A stretch of 64,000 nucleotides of DNA from Dyella acidisoli. GTDB lineage: Bacteria > Pseudomonadota > Gammaproteobacteria > Xanthomonadales > Rhodanobacteraceae. Under the pieces are notes generated by a model, which made no database searches, was not told the DNA's origin, and was given only the letters and a program-made list of their open reading frames with translations. The translations under genes were made by a program, and so were the position numbers. Shown here piece by piece: positions 43,911 to 55,549 of the stretch. The stretch spans positions 446 to 64,445 of the forward strand of contig NZ_BSOB01000018.1 of NCBI RefSeq assembly GCF_030160295.1. Direction: 5' to 3'. Numbering within the stretch: the stretch's first letter is position 1; each line of letters starts with the position of its first letter.

Positions 43911-43932
43911 CAATACTTTAGAGTATGTATTG
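43911..43932. promoter_or_regulatory. Nested palindrome in the LysR/aceB gap
   Basis: CAATAC-N10-GTATTG enclosing ATACT-TTAG-AGTAT. AT-rich dyads of this kind, with T-N11-A symmetry, are typical LysR-regulator sites. It lies 39 bp upstream of the LysR start and about 100 bp upstream of aceB in an AT-rich 160-bp gap. Confidence 0.6.
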
Positions 43933-44032
43933 TTTTTTTTAATATCAAAAATTGAAACATTTGCTTTGTCAAATATAGCTTGCTGGCCTAGCTTTTCCAC
44001 CGGACCCCAAGATCCCAAGGTGGAGCAACCCA

Positions 44033-45628
44033 ATGGCAGTACCCAGCGAAAAACTCGTCAGCCGGCCCATCCAGGTTCATGCAAATACCGCCGGCCATGC
44101 GGACGTCCTCACCCCTGAAGCCCTGGCTTTCCTTGGCCGCCTGCATCGGTTCGCCGAACCGCGGCGCCAGCAGCTACTGAAGGTCCGACGTGAACGCCAG
44201 GCCCGCTATGACGCGGGGGTGTTGCCGGATTTCCGGCCCGATACCCAGGCGATCCGCGAGAGCGATTGGACAGTGGCGCCCATTCCGGTGCCGCTGCTGG
44301 ACCGCCGCGTGGAAATCACTGGCCCGGTCGAACGGAAGATGATCATCAACGCGCTTAATTCCGGCGCGAAGGTCTTCATGGCGGATTTCGAAGATTCCTC
44401 CGCGCCGAGCTTCGCCAACCAGCTCGACGGCCAGATCAACTTGCGCGATGCCGTAAACGGCCGGCTGGAATACCGCTCACCTGAGGGCAAGAACTATCGC
44501 GTGGGTGCCAACCCTGCCCAGCTGGTGGTACGTCCACGTGGCTGGCATCTGCCGGAACGGCACATCACGGTGGACGGCGAAACGATCGCCGGCGCGCTGG
44601 TCGACTTCGGCCTGTTTGCCTTCCACAACGCTCACGCGCTGCATGCCCAGGACCGTGGCCCGTATTTCTACTTGCCCAAGCTCGAAGCCATGGAAGAAGC
44701 CGCGCTGTGGAATGAGGTGATGGCGCTGGCGGAGGACGAGCTCGATCTGCCGTACGGCACGATGAAAGCCACCGTGCTGATCGAAACGCTGCCGGCAGTG
44801 TTTCAGATGCACGAGATCCTGCATGCGCTTCGGGATCGTGCGGTGGGCCTCAACTGCGGCCGCTGGGATTACATCTTTTCCTACCTCAAGACCTTCCGAG
44901 GCCATCGCGATCGCCTGTTGCCCGACCGCGGCCAGGTGGTGATGACCGTGCCGTTCCTCAAGACGTATTCGGAACTGCTGATCCAGACGTGCCATCGTCG
45001 CGGCGCATTCGCCATGGGCGGCATGGCTGCGCAGATTCCGATCAAGAACGACGACGCAGCGAACGACCAGGCGATGGCCAAAGTGCGCGCCGACAAGTTG
45101 CGCGAAGTGCAGGCCGGTCATGACGGCACGTGGGTGGCACATCCTGCGCTGGTGCAGGTAGCGCTGGACATCTTCGACCAGCACATGCCGACACCCAACC
45201 AGCTGCACGTCAAACGCGAAGATGTGCACGCCGACCGCGACACGCTGATTGCACCCTGCAGCGGCACCATCACGCGTGCCGGTTTTGACAACAACGTGGA
45301 AGTTGCGTTGCGTTACACCGCGGCATGGCTGGAGGGCTTGGGTTGTGTGCCGATCCACAACCTGATGGAAGATGCGGCGACTGCAGAAATCGCACGTGCG
45401 CAGTTGTGGCAGTGGCTGCATCACGGCCAACTGGAATTTACCGACCATGCGCCGATCGATTTCGCACTGTTCGATCACGCACTCGCCACTCATGCGCATC
45501 GCTTGCAGGAAAGCACTCTCCCCGGCGCGCGGCGCGCGGCCGATGCCGCGCAGTTGCTAGCCGAACTGACGCACGCCGACGAGCTTGGCAACTTCCTCAC
45601 CCTTCCCGCCTACGAACAGCTCGCCTGA
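44033..45628 (+). CDS. aceB: Malate synthase A
   Basis: 531 residues. Condenses glyoxylate with acetyl-CoA to malate, second step of the glyoxylate shunt. Recognised by [67 protein letters not shown] and [19 protein letters not shown] lies 8 nt before the ATG. It is followed by aceA after 37 bp, forming an operon. Confidence 0.97.
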   Translation: MAVPSEKLVSRPIQVHANTAGHADVLTPEALAFLGRLHRFAEPRRQQLLKVRRERQARYDAGVLPDFRPDTQAIRESDWTVAPIPVPLLDRRVEITGPVERKMIINALNSGAKVFMADFEDSSAPSFANQLDGQINLRDAVNGRLEYRSPEGKNYRVGANPAQLVVRPRGWHLPERHITVDGETIAGALVDFGLFAFHNAHALHAQDRGPYFYLPKLEAMEEAALWNEVMALAEDELDLPYGTMKATVLIETLPAVFQMHEILHALRDRAVGLNCGRWDYIFSYLKTFRGHRDRLLPDRGQVVMTVPFLKTYSELLIQTCHRRGAFAMGGMAAQIPIKNDDAANDQAMAKVRADKLREVQAGHDGTWVAHPALVQVALDIFDQHMPTPNQLHVKREDVHADRDTLIAPCSGTITRAGFDNNVEVALRYTAAWLEGLGCVPIHNLMEDAATAEIARAQLWQWLHHGQLEFTDHAPIDFALFDHALATHAHRLQESTLPGARRAADAAQLLAELTHADELGNFLTLPAYEQLA

Positions 45629-45665
45629 TTGCGCGCTGTCGAAGAAAACTTACGGAGCACATGTC

Positions 45666-46961
45666 ATGAAAACCCATTTGCCGACCGCCGAACAGATTGC
45701 GCTGGATTGGAAGAACAACCCACGTTGGACAGGTATCCAGCGCACCTACACCGCGGAAGACGTCGCCCGTTTGCGCGGCACGGTAGCCGTCGAACATTCT
45801 CTTGCACGGCGTGGCGCGGAACGTTTGTGGAAATCGCTGCACAAGGAGCCGTTCGTCAATGCACTTGGTGCATTGACGGGCAACCAGGCGATGCAGCAAG
45901 TGAAAGCCGGCCTGCAGGCGATCTACCTAAGCGGCTGGCAAGTTGCTGCCGACGCTAACGTCGCAGGCGAGATGTATCCGGATCAGTCGTTGTATCCGGC
46001 CAACTCGGTACCGTTGGTGGTGAAGCGCATCAACAACACGCTACTGCGCGCCGATCAATTGCATCACGCGGAAGGCAAAGATGACACCGACTGGATGGTA
46101 CCGATCGTCGCCGATGCAGAAGCAGGCTTCGGAGGCGTGCTCAACGCCTTTGAACTGATGAAGGCGATGATTGAAGCAGGTGCGGCCGGCGTGCACTTCG
46201 AGGATCAACTCGCTTCGGTGAAAAAGTGTGGCCATATGGGCGGCAAAGTACTGGTGCCTACGCGCGAAGCCGTCGAGAAGTTGAATGCTGCACGCCTGGC
46301 TGCTGACGTGGCCGGCGTGCCGACGATCCTGGTTGCGCGTACCGATGCGGATGCAGCGGATTTGCTCACATCCGACATCGACGAGAACGACACACCGTTT
46401 ACTACCGGCGAGCGCACCGTCGAAGGTTTCTATCGTGTACGTCCGGGGATCGAACAAGCCATCAGCCGGGGCCTAGCCTATGCACCGCATGCCGACTTGG
46501 TGTGGTGTGAAACCAGCAAGCCGAATCTGGAACAGGCGCGCCAGTTCGCTGAAGCGATCCACGCAAAATTCCCGGGCAAACTGCTTGCCTATAACTGCTC
46601 GCCAAGCTTCAATTGGAAGCGCAACCTGGATGACACCACGATCGCGAAATTCCAGCGCGAACTTGGTGCGATGGGTTACAAGTTCCAGTTCATCACGCTC
46701 GCCGGCTTCCACAGCTTGAACTACAGCATGTTCGAACTTGCACATGGCTACGCACGTCGACAGATGAGTGCGTTCGTGGAATTGCAGGAGAAAGAGTTTG
46801 CTGCTGCGGATCTAGGGTTTACGGCTGTGAAGCATCAGCGCGAAGTGGGTACCGGCTATTTCGATGCAGTGACGCAGGCCATCCAGCAAGGTAAGTCGTC
46901 GACGACGGCGCTGAAGGGATCGACGGAAGAAGAGCAGTTTCATCAGGCATCGGCGGCGTAA
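45666..46961 (+). CDS. aceA: Isocitrate lyase
   Basis: 431 residues. Splits isocitrate to succinate and glyoxylate. Active-site Cys in [22 protein letters not shown]-type segment as [10 protein letters not shown]; Mg site [25 protein letters not shown] 45666 follows GGAGCACATGTC; the frame is open upstream inside aceB. The carboxy tail is short compared with the catalase-clade enzymes. Confidence 0.97.
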   Translation: MKTHLPTAEQIALDWKNNPRWTGIQRTYTAEDVARLRGTVAVEHSLARRGAERLWKSLHKEPFVNALGALTGNQAMQQVKAGLQAIYLSGWQVAADANVAGEMYPDQSLYPANSVPLVVKRINNTLLRADQLHHAEGKDDTDWMVPIVADAEAGFGGVLNAFELMKAMIEAGAAGVHFEDQLASVKKCGHMGGKVLVPTREAVEKLNAARLAADVAGVPTILVARTDADAADLLTSDIDENDTPFTTGERTVEGFYRVRPGIEQAISRGLAYAPHADLVWCETSKPNLEQARQFAEAIHAKFPGKLLAYNCSPSFNWKRNLDDTTIAKFQRELGAMGYKFQFITLAGFHSLNYSMFELAHGYARRQMSAFVELQEKEFAAADLGFTAVKHQREVGTGYFDAVTQAIQQGKSSTTALKGSTEEEQFHQASAA

Positions 46962-46972
46962 GCTTCTGCATA

Positions 46973-46998
46973 CCCTCCTCTGTGTTCAGGGGAGGGTT
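46973..46998 (+). terminator. Hairpin after aceA
   Basis: ACCCTCCTCTG-TGTT-CAGGGGAGGGT, 11-bp stem with one mismatch, 12 nt after the aceA stop. Only TT follows, so it is at best a weak intrinsic terminator or an mRNA-stabilising structure. Confidence 0.55.
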
Positions 46999-47087
46999 GA
47001 TGCGGGATGTTGAAGTTTGTCGCGTACGCTGGCGATGAGCGTTTGCGTCCCGCCTGCGTAAAAATGCGCAGTGCCCGGCAAGACGAA

Positions 47088-48605
47088 TTAATCGGATAGC
47101 AAAGACAACCGTCGATACTGCAGCGCTTCGGCCAAATGCTGACGATCTAGCGCTGCCGCGCCGTTATCCAGATCAGCAATCGTACGCGCCACACGTAGCG
47201 TTCGATGATAGGCACGGGCTGACAAACCAAGCCGTTCCAGCGCCGCATCGAACCATTTGCGTTCCGCCGGCCCCAATGCGCAATCGCGTTCCAGTTCGCG
47301 ATTGCTGATTTCCGCGTTCGGCCGACCGGCACGCGCAAGCGCATGCTGACGCGCGCGCATAACGCGTTTGCGCACCGTGGCGGAATCCTCGGCATAAGCG
47401 CTGCGCTGCGTACTCAATTCACTCAACGGCACGGCAGGTACTTCCACGCATAGATCGATGCGATCGAGCAGCGGGCCGGAAATGCGCGAACGATAGCGTT
47501 GCACTTGATCGGGCGTGCAGCGGCAGCGCTGACGCGTGTCGCCAGCGTAACCGCAAGGGCACGGATTCATGGCTCCCACGAACTGGAACTGCGCAGGGAA
47601 TCGAAGTTGGCGCGCTGCGCGTGAAATCAGAATGCTTCCAGACTCCAACGGTTCGCGCAGCACTTCCAGTACGTGGCGGCTGAATTCCGGCAGTTCGTCG
47701 AGGAACAGTACACCGTTGTGTGCGAGCGAGATTTCACCGGGTCGTGGCTGCGAACCGCCACCCACCAGCGCCACCGCCGAGGCCGTGTGATGCGGTGCCC
47801 GAAACGGGCGTCGGCGCCAATGCGTGAGATCCACGTTCTGACCGGCGACCGAGAGCACAGCACAGGTTTCAAGCGCCTCGGATTCACTCATCGGCGGCAA
47901 GATGCCGGGCAAACGCTCAGCCAGCATGGTCTTGCCGGTGCCTGGCGGGCCCATCAGCAGCAGGTGGTGGCCGCCGACGGCAGTGATCTCCAGAGCACGC
48001 CGAGCCTGTAGCTGGCCGCGTACGTCGATGAGGTCTGGGCCTACATCGTTGTCGGAGGTCAGCGTCAGCGTTGCGGCGGGCTGCAGCAGTTCCTGAGAGC
48101 CACGCAGCCAGCCGCACACGTCGGAAAGCGTGTCGGCGACGCGTACATCCACTTCGGGAATCAACGCGGCTTCATCGGCATTCGCACGCGGCACCACCAC
48201 TCGACGGCCCCGTGCTCGCGCGCGCAACAGAGCCGGCAACACACCGGAAACCGGGCGCAATTGGCCGGAGAGGGCTAACTCGCCCAGGAACTCGCAATCG
48301 TCGAGCTTTTCACGGGGAACCTGATTGCCAGCAGCCAGAATGCCGAGCGCAATCGCCAGATCGAAACGGCCGCCGTCCTTCGGCAGCTCCGCGGGAGCGA
48401 GGTTTACTGTCACCCGACGGTTGGGATATTCGAACGCGGCGCTCTGAATGGCCACGCGCACGCGGTCACGCGCCTCGCGTACCGCCGCTTCGGGTAAGCC
48501 GACAATATGGGTGCCTGGCAATCCGCCGGAAAGATGTACTTCCACCATCACCTGCGGCGCGGCCACTCCCTCCTGCGCACGACTTAGCGTGACAGCCAAA
48601 CTCAT
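47088..48605 (-). CDS. comM: ComM/YifB-family AAA+ helicase-like protein
   Basis: 505 residues. N-terminal LonC-like domain (about 1-170), AAA+ Mg-chelatase domain with Walker A GPPGTGKTM and Walker B GVLFLDELPEF, a Zn-like Cys cluster NPCPCGYAGDTRQRCRC, and a C-terminal Mg_chelatase_C domain (REL-GLSARAYHR). In competent gammaproteobacteria ComM promotes branch migration during natural transformation. Downstream of ubiK on the same strand but separated by a strong terminator. Confidence 0.95.
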   Translation of the reverse strand: MSLAVTLSRAQEGVAAPQVMVEVHLSGGLPGTHIVGLPEAAVREARDRVRVAIQSAAFEYPNRRVTVNLAPAELPKDGGRFDLAIALGILAAGNQVPREKLDDCEFLGELALSGQLRPVSGVLPALLRARARGRRVVVPRANADEAALIPEVDVRVADTLSDVCGWLRGSQELLQPAATLTLTSDNDVGPDLIDVRGQLQARRALEITAVGGHHLLLMGPPGTGKTMLAERLPGILPPMSESEALETCAVLSVAGQNVDLTHWRRRPFRAPHHTASAVALVGGGSQPRPGEISLAHNGVLFLDELPEFSRHVLEVLREPLESGSILISRAARQLRFPAQFQFVGAMNPCPCGYAGDTRQRCRCTPDQVQRYRSRISGPLLDRIDLCVEVPAVPLSELSTQRSAYAEDSATVRKRVMRARQHALARAGRPNAEISNRELERDCALGPAERKWFDAALERLGLSARAYHRTLRVARTIADLDNGAAALDRQHLAEALQYRRLSLLSD

Positions 48606-48683
48606 GGGATGCGGCGACTGGCCATGCGTGTGGAGTCGCTGGTTGGTCGATCCATCGAGCGACTCCGTGGTATCTGGGCGGGT

Positions 48684-48735
48684 AAAAACGGCCGCCCCCG
48701 ATTCCTTGGGGTGATGGTGACGAATCGGGGACGGC
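48684..48735 (-). terminator. Rho-independent terminator of ubiK
   Basis: CCCCGATTC / GAATCGGGG (48696-48704 and 48722-48730) extended by GCCG / CGGC with one mismatch; on the minus strand the stem is followed by TTTTT (48688-48684). It lies 14 nt beyond the ubiK stop. Confidence 0.82.
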
Positions 48736-48748
48736 TACCGGAACTGAA

Positions 48749-49006
48749 CTAGGTCCCTGGAGGCGACATGGCGGCTTCCAGCTCCGCCACACGCGTTTCG
48801 AGTTCCTCGACCCGGGCGCGGGTACGCGCCAATACTTGGGTCTGAACGTCGAATTCCTCTCGGGTAACTAGCTCGAGATGGCGCAGTCCCTGCGCCAGGA
48901 TATCGCGAAAATTGGCGCGCAAATCCGTGTGCGCGTCTACCATCCCTGGCGGAACCAACGAAGCAAGTCGAAGGGCAATTTGATCGATATCCTGCCTGCC
49001 CGTCAT
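48749..49006 (-). CDS. ubiK: Ubiquinone biosynthesis accessory factor UbiK
   Basis: 85 residues; a soluble, coiled-coil protein (REEFDVQTQVLARTRARVEE) preceded by an amphipathic N-terminal helix (DIDQIALRLASLVPPG). UbiK assists the aerobic ubiquinone complex together with UbiJ, which is also in this window. ATG 49006 has GAGGTG 6 nt upstream; the frame is open 25 codons upstream without a ribosome site. Confidence 0.92.
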   Translation of the reverse strand: MTGRQDIDQIALRLASLVPPGMVDAHTDLRANFRDILAQGLRHLELVTREEFDVQTQVLARTRARVEELETRVAELEAAMSPPGT

Positions 49007-49041
49007 GGTAGGCACCTCGAACTCGTCGGGGGAAAGTTTAA

Positions 49042-49533
<492 letters not shown>

Positions 49534-50079
49534 TCAAGCCTGGTCCGGAATCCCCGGCCGACTCCTTACGATGCGCTGGTGATGGATCAGCAACCCGGCG
49601 TAATAGCAGATGTAGTACCCCACGAATAAGCCGAACATGGCCAGGGTCAGCGGACTCTGGCCGATCTCGGGGCCGTGGACGGGTGGCGTTGCGCCGGTCG
49701 GGTCTTGCAGCTGGGGCGAGAGCATAGCGAAGCGCCATACCAACCGCGCCAGCAGCAAAGCGGTGATGATGGCACCCATATAGGGATTGGGCACATAGCA
49801 GTCGCCCTTCACCGGATCCAACTCGAAGCGGCTGAGACGAAGCCCAAGAAGACCCAGCGCCACCCCGGCGATCACGCCGCCGGCAAGTCCCTCCATCAGC
49901 CGTATGTCGTGCACCGCGACGCTGGCAATGAGGCTGCCAATCACCGCAAAGATCACGATGCGCGCCATCATCTTGTTGCGTCGGATCGGCTGCAGACCGA
50001 ACTGGGTGCGCACACGCCGCCATACGATGAAGATGATCACCGGAATCAAAGCCAGCGGCATGGTGAAATGAGGAGTCAT
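49534..50079 (-). CDS. CcdC/DUF1453-like membrane protein
   Basis: 181 residues with about five membrane helices. RFELDPVKGDCYVPNPYMGAIITALLLARLVWR and the paired helices resemble the DUF1453 (CcdC) family, whose role is unclear. Convergent with the PII gene with zero spacing between stop codons. Confidence 0.7.
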   Translation of the reverse strand: MTPHFTMPLALIPVIIFIVWRRVRTQFGLQPIRRNKMMARIVIFAVIGSLIASVAVHDIRLMEGLAGGVIAGVALGLLGLRLSRFELDPVKGDCYVPNPYMGAIITALLLARLVWRFAMLSPQLQDPTGATPPVHGPEIGQSPLTLAMFGLFVGYYICYYAGLLIHHQRIVRSRPGIPDQA

Positions 50080-50126
50080 GGAATCTGCCCGCGCAGGAAA
50101 GTCCCGAGCAGATTAACAGCGCTTTT

Positions 50127-50153
50127 CATGACAGGCGATTGACGCCTGTCATG
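50127..50153. other. Perfect 11-bp hairpin after gpmA
   Basis: CATGACAGGCG-ATTGA-CGCCTGTCATG. It is 19 nt past the gpmA stop, but on the minus strand it is followed by AAAA rather than T, so it is not a standard intrinsic terminator. It lies at the 5' side of the CcdC-like gene and could be an operator or mRNA-stabilising stem. Confidence 0.6.
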
Positions 50154-50172
50154 CGTTTCCTGCGCAGGCGTC

Positions 50173-50916
50173 TTATTTGGCCTTGCCCTGATTGGCCACG
50201 GCCGCCATCTTGGCCGCGATCGCATCCGCATCGCCCAGGTAATAGTGGCGCAGCGGAGTGAGTTGGTCGTCGAATTCGTAGACCAACGGCACACCGTTAG
50301 GGATGTTCAATTCGACGATCTCCTCGTCGGAGATATTGTCCAGATACTTCACCAGCGCGCGGATCGAATTGCCGTGCGCCACAAGCAGCACGCGCTGGCC
50401 ACTGCGGATCGCCGGGGCCAGCACCTCGTTCCAATAGGGCATCACGCGGTCCACGGTGTCCTTCAGGCACTCGGTGTCAGGGATCAGCTTGGGATCGAGT
50501 CCGGTGTAGCGCGGGTCTTTCAACGAGGGATTTTCGGCGCGCGGCAATGGCGGCGGCGGAATGTCATAGCTGCGACGCCAGACCTTTACCTGGTCCTCGC
50601 CGTACTTGGCCGCGGTTTCGGCCTTGTTGAGGCCGGTGAGGCCACCGTAATGTCGCTCGTTGAGGCGCCAATCGGTGAGCACCGGGATCCACATGAGGTC
50701 CATCGCATCCTGCACATGCCACAGCGTACGCACCGCGCGCTTGAGCACCGAGGTGTGTGCCACGTCGAAGTGATAACCGGCCTGCACCAGCAATTCGCCC
50801 GATTCGCGCGCCTCGGCGACGCCTTGCTCGGTGATGTCGACGTCGGCCCAACCGCTGAAGCGGTTTTCGAGGTTCCATTGAGACTGGCCGTGGCGGATCA
50901 AGACGAGTTTATGCAT
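50173..50916 (-). CDS. gpmA: 2,3-bisphosphoglycerate-dependent phosphoglycerate mutase
   Basis: 247 residues. Phosphohistidine motif [38 protein letters not shown] and the second catalytic His in [16 protein letters not shown]. Interconverts 3- and 2-phosphoglycerate in glycolysis. Ends in a basic KGKAK tail. Confidence 0.97.
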   Translation of the reverse strand: MHKLVLIRHGQSQWNLENRFSGWADVDITEQGVAEARESGELLVQAGYHFDVAHTSVLKRAVRTLWHVQDAMDLMWIPVLTDWRLNERHYGGLTGLNKAETAAKYGEDQVKVWRRSYDIPPPPLPRAENPSLKDPRYTGLDPKLIPDTECLKDTVDRVMPYWNEVLAPAIRSGQRVLLVAHGNSIRALVKYLDNISDEEIVELNIPNGVPLVYEFDDQLTPLRHYYLGDADAIAAKMAAVANQGKAK

Positions 50917-51064
50917 GGGTTTCGATTCAAATGAAGCGGGGCAAGTAGGGAATGGTGAAGGCGGTGCGTAGCCGCGTCAATTCCTGGCCCGTGTCGGAAG
51001 TCACGCTAAACCCTACTGGAACCGGGGGCATCCTATGCCAGTCTCATCCTTAGGAGTTTTCGAC

Positions 51065-51706
51065 ATGCGCTTCGTCACGCTGGCTCTGGCCCTGGTTCTG
51101 CCCCTTACGGCAGCGGCCCAGGATATCGACAAGATCAACGGCTCCATTTCCGTCAATGCCGGCGAGCATGCCGGAAACGTCCATAGCGTCAACGGCGCCG
51201 TGAACATCAACGATGGCGCCATCGTGCAAGACGCAAGCACCGTGAATGGTGCTGTGCGTGTCGGCGCCAAGGTCCAGGCCAACAGCCTGCATACGGTTAA
51301 CGGCGCCATCGAGATTGGCCAAAGCAGCCAGGTACGCGGCGATGTCAGCAATACGAACGGAGGCATCTCGCTGAACGCGGGTGCTCAAGTAAATGGCAGC
51401 CTTGCCAACGTCAACGGCTCCATCCGCTTGGATCATGCGCACCTGAGCGGCGGTATCGAGACGACGAGCGGCGACATCACCATCGGCGAAGGCTCGCAAG
51501 TGGACGGCAGCATCCTTGTCCACGAGCAACATGGTTGGAACATGTCCAGCCGCCCACCGCGCGTTGTCATCGGTCCCCATGCGATCGTCCATGGCACGCT
51601 GGAGTTTCAACGCGAAGTCGTGCTTCAGGTCAGCGACAGTGCGCAGATCGGACAAGTGAAAGGCGCCACGCCGATGCGCTTCAGTGGTTCGCAACCATTG
51701 GAATAA
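51065..51706 (+). CDS. Exported VNG-repeat (beta-solenoid-like) protein
   Basis: 213 residues. Signal peptide MRFVTLALALVLPLTAAAQ, then about seven imperfect repeats of roughly 18-20 residues around the core x-(V/I)NG-(A/S)-(V/I) (KINGSISVN, SVNGAVNIN, TVNGAVRVG, TVNGAIEIG, NTNGGISLN, NVNGSIRLD, TTSGDITIG). The period and Gly/Val pattern suggest a short right-handed beta-solenoid, akin to bactofilin or DUF4097-type folds. No catalytic motif seen. ATG 51065 is preceded by AGGAG about 10 nt upstream. Function unknown; a periplasmic or surface structural role is a guess. Confidence 0.8.
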   Translation: MRFVTLALALVLPLTAAAQDIDKINGSISVNAGEHAGNVHSVNGAVNINDGAIVQDASTVNGAVRVGAKVQANSLHTVNGAIEIGQSSQVRGDVSNTNGGISLNAGAQVNGSLANVNGSIRLDHAHLSGGIETTSGDITIGEGSQVDGSILVHEQHGWNMSSRPPRVVIGPHAIVHGTLEFQREVVLQVSDSAQIGQVKGATPMRFSGSQPLE

Positions 51707-52681
<975 letters not shown>

Positions 52682-52754
52682 TCAAATGAACGCCAGCTAC
52701 CACGACCCTGGAAACCATCTAGGCAAGCCCCTGCCCGCTGGCTAGGCTCGTGGC

Positions 52755-53960
52755 ATGCGTGCGACAACCTTTCCACTTGCGGTAACGGCCTATACCGCCA
52801 CCTCCGCACTGGGGCTAGGCCTGGACGCCCACCTCGATGCGCTCTGCCAACAACGCAGTGGACTGCGTGCCAACGACTTCAGCGACGCGCCGCTGCCGTG
52901 TTGGATCGGGCGTGTCCAAGGCTTGGAAGATGCCCCACTACCGACGACTTATACCGAATGGGAGTGCCGCAACAACCGTCTGGCCTGGCTGGGTTTGAAC
53001 CAGGATGATTTCCTGGCAAAAGTGCACAGGGCTCGTGACCGTTACGGCGCAGCGCGCCTGGCACTGTTGCTGGGCACATCGACTGCGAGCATTGCGGCAA
53101 CCGAAGAAGGTTATCGGCGTCTGGAAGGTGAGCGACTCCCTGCGGACTTGCATCGCAAGGTCATCCACACGCCTCATTCGCTGACTGCGTTCGTGACCAC
53201 TGCGCTGGCTATCGGCGGCCCTTGCCTCACCATCTCCACGGCCTGCTCTTCCAGCGCCAAAGTATTTGCCAGTGCGGAGCGACTCATCCGTTTAGGCGTA
53301 GTTGATGCTGCCATCGTGGGCGGCGTGGATTCGCTGTGCGCTAGCACGCTGTTCGGCTTCAACTCCCTCGAACTGGTGTCGCCCGAGCCTTGCCGCCCAT
53401 TCGACGCGTCACGACGCGGCATCTCTATCGGAGAAGCTGCAGGCTTTGCGCTGCTCGAACGGATTGAGGCGCATCCGGACGCACCACTGCGCTTTCTAGG
53501 CTGTGGCGAATCGAGTGATGCGCATCACATGTCTACGCCGGATCCGGAAGGCATAGGTGCTGAACTCGCCTTGCGTAACATGTTCGAGCATGCGGGCATC
53601 GATGTTTCGCAAGTGGATTACATCAATCTGCATGGCACGGCGAGCCAGAAAAACGATGCCATGGAGGCTGCCCTGGTAGCACGCCTGTTTCCAAACAATA
53701 CCCGTGTGAGTTCCACCAAAGGACTCACCGGCCACACCTTAGGTGCGGCGGGCATCTTGGAGGCCGCCATCTCGCTGCTGGCGCTGCGCGAAGGTTTCGT
53801 GCCCGGCAATGCCAGTACCGTGCAACCTGATCCGCTGTGCACCACGCATTTTGCATGGCATAACGAAACGCGACCGATGCGCGTAGCACTCAGTCATTCG
53901 TTCGGTTTCGGCGGCAACAATGCCTGCCTCGCTTTTGCACGTAAGGACATGAGTGCGTGA
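52755..53960 (+). CDS. Beta-ketoacyl-ACP synthase of the pigment cluster
   Basis: 401 residues, FabF-like condensing enzyme. Full Cys-His-His triad: Cys164 in ISTACSSS, His in NLHGTAS and His in LTGHTLGAAG; glycine-rich SFGFGGNNACL at the end. In aryl-polyene pathways this subunit extends the chain with malonyl-ACP units. Overlaps the next gene (GTGA), which encodes its inactive partner. Confidence 0.92.
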   Translation: MRATTFPLAVTAYTATSALGLGLDAHLDALCQQRSGLRANDFSDAPLPCWIGRVQGLEDAPLPTTYTEWECRNNRLAWLGLNQDDFLAKVHRARDRYGAARLALLLGTSTASIAATEEGYRRLEGERLPADLHRKVIHTPHSLTAFVTTALAIGGPCLTISTACSSSAKVFASAERLIRLGVVDAAIVGGVDSLCASTLFGFNSLELVSPEPCRPFDASRRGISIGEAAGFALLERIEAHPDAPLRFLGCGESSDAHHMSTPDPEGIGAELALRNMFEHAGIDVSQVDYINLHGTASQKNDAMEAALVARLFPNNTRVSSTKGLTGHTLGAAGILEAAISLLALREGFVPGNASTVQPDPLCTTHFAWHNETRPMRVALSHSFGFGGNNACLAFARKDMSA

Positions 53961-54745
53961 ATGCCTTGAATATTCAAGTAGAAGGCATCGGCCTGTGGTC
54001 GCCGCAACTGGCGAATTTTGACTCGCTGCGACGCTTGCTTGCTGGTGAGGCATACATGGCGCCAAGGGCGCGCCCTGAAGCATCGGCGCTGTCACCCAAT
54101 GAACGGAGGCGCGCGCCGGAGAGCGTTCTGATCGCGATCGAAGCTGCTTCGCAAGCCGTGGCTATGAGTGGACTCGCCGTCGCCAGCCTGGCATGTGTAT
54201 TTGCCTCGGCCTATGGCGATCTAGCCACCACCGACTACATGTGCCGCGTACTGGCGTACGCGCCCACTGAGCTTTCACCCACGCGCTTCCACAATTCCGT
54301 GCATAACGCCGCGGCAGGCTACTGGACCATCGCCGGCGATTGTCGTGCATCTTCCAGTGCGGTGTGTGCAGGCGATGCAAGTTTTGGCGCGGGCTTGCTG
54401 GAGGCAGCCGTGCTTGCGTGTGCTGACCACCGACCCGTGTTGCTGGTATCGAGCGATACAGCTGGTATCGGGCCGCTGGGCGAGTTGATCGAATGCACGC
54501 AGGCGTTCGGCTGCGCGTTAGTCATTTCTCCAAACATCGATACCGGCAAACGGTTGCGTCTTGCGACCACGACATCCGCGCCTCGTCACCTACCATTGCC
54601 TGCGGAGTGCACAGCACGGATGCGCGACAATCCTTCTGCGGCATGCCTGCCATTGCTGGCCATGCTGGCGAAGGGTGAAGGCGAATGTGTGCTGGCAGCG
54701 TCGGAGCAACTTGGATTGCAATTGCAGATGGAGGTTGCTGCGTGA
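53957..54745 (+). CDS. Ketosynthase-like chain-length factor
   Basis: 262 residues, shorter than a full ketosynthase; N-terminal ketoacyl-synthase fold (PF13723-like) with SAVCAGDASFGAGLLEAAV where the active Cys loop would be, and no His pair. Such CLF-like partners pair with the active synthase in aryl-polyene and type II polyketide systems. GTG start inside the preceding stop. Confidence 0.85.
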   Translation: MNALNIQVEGIGLWSPQLANFDSLRRLLAGEAYMAPRARPEASALSPNERRRAPESVLIAIEAASQAVAMSGLAVASLACVFASAYGDLATTDYMCRVLAYAPTELSPTRFHNSVHNAAAGYWTIAGDCRASSSAVCAGDASFGAGLLEAAVLACADHRPVLLVSSDTAGIGPLGELIECTQAFGCALVISPNIDTGKRLRLATTTSAPRHLPLPAECTARMRDNPSAACLPLLAMLAKGEGECVLAASEQLGLQLQMEVAA

Positions 54746-55506
54746 GCAGTGCGTTACGTTGGTGTGTATTGATCCCTTGCCTCAACGAGGAAAAGGCCAT
54801 CGCCTCGGTGGTGAAGTCGGCGCTGCGTCTTCACGCGCCAGTAATCGTCATCGACGATGGCTCCGACGATCGCACGCCAGAACTCGTCAGCGCATTGCCC
54901 GTAACGCTGTTGCGTCACGATCAACGCCAAGGAAAGGGCGAAGCTTTGCGCACGGGTTTTCGCGAAGCGCTGCGACAAGGTTTCGATGCAGTGGTCACAA
55001 TGGACGGCGATGGCCAACATTTGGCGGAGGACATTCCGCGCCTAGTCGACGTAGGCAAGCGCTTCCCAGACCACATCGTGATCGGCGCGCGCCTGCTGCA
55101 GCGCGAACAGCAGCCCAGTGTACGTCGTCGCGCCAACGCCTTCGCGGACTGGGGCATTTCCTGGGCTTGCGCGCAACCGGTTGCCGATACACAGAGTGGC
55201 CAACGCTGGTACCCACGTAGCGCGCTCGACTTGGTGGAACTGGATGCGCAGAACTTCGTATTCGAGGCGGCTGTATTGATCGCGGCCTCGCGCGAGAAAG
55301 GTCTCGGCATTGTCTCGGTACCGATCGCCTCGCGTTACGAAGGATCATTCCGCCTGAGCCATTTCAGTCCGGTGCGCGATTTCATGCGCATCACTATGTA
55401 CACCATTGGGCGAGTATTCCATTACGGCAAGATCTGGGCGAGCTACAGCCGCTCTCGTGCTGCCCCACTGGTTGTAGACGACACCTATTCGAATCGCGCA
55501 GCGTGA
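54742..55506 (+). CDS. Family-2 glycosyltransferase of the pigment cluster
   Basis: 254 residues, GT-A fold: VLIPCLNEEKAIASVV, IVIDDGSDDRT and the metal site TMDGDGQH. No membrane helix, so a cytoplasmic or peripheral enzyme. It may attach a sugar or lipid-carrier group to the polyene or its carrier. GTG at 54742 (VSSALRW) overlaps the previous stop; the ATG-opened longer frame reads through the gene before. Confidence 0.88.
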   Translation: MSSALRWCVLIPCLNEEKAIASVVKSALRLHAPVIVIDDGSDDRTPELVSALPVTLLRHDQRQGKGEALRTGFREALRQGFDAVVTMDGDGQHLAEDIPRLVDVGKRFPDHIVIGARLLQREQQPSVRRRANAFADWGISWACAQPVADTQSGQRWYPRSALDLVELDAQNFVFEAAVLIAASREKGLGIVSVPIASRYEGSFRLSHFSPVRDFMRITMYTIGRVFHYGKIWASYSRSRAAPLVVDDTYSNRAA

Positions 55507-55549
55507 TTGCAGATTCGGTATCTCCCTTGATTAGGGGATAGGATCAGAT

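Noticed and set aside
50127-50153. Intrinsic terminator of gpmA
   Set aside because: The stem is perfect, but on the gpmA strand it is followed by A, not T, residues.
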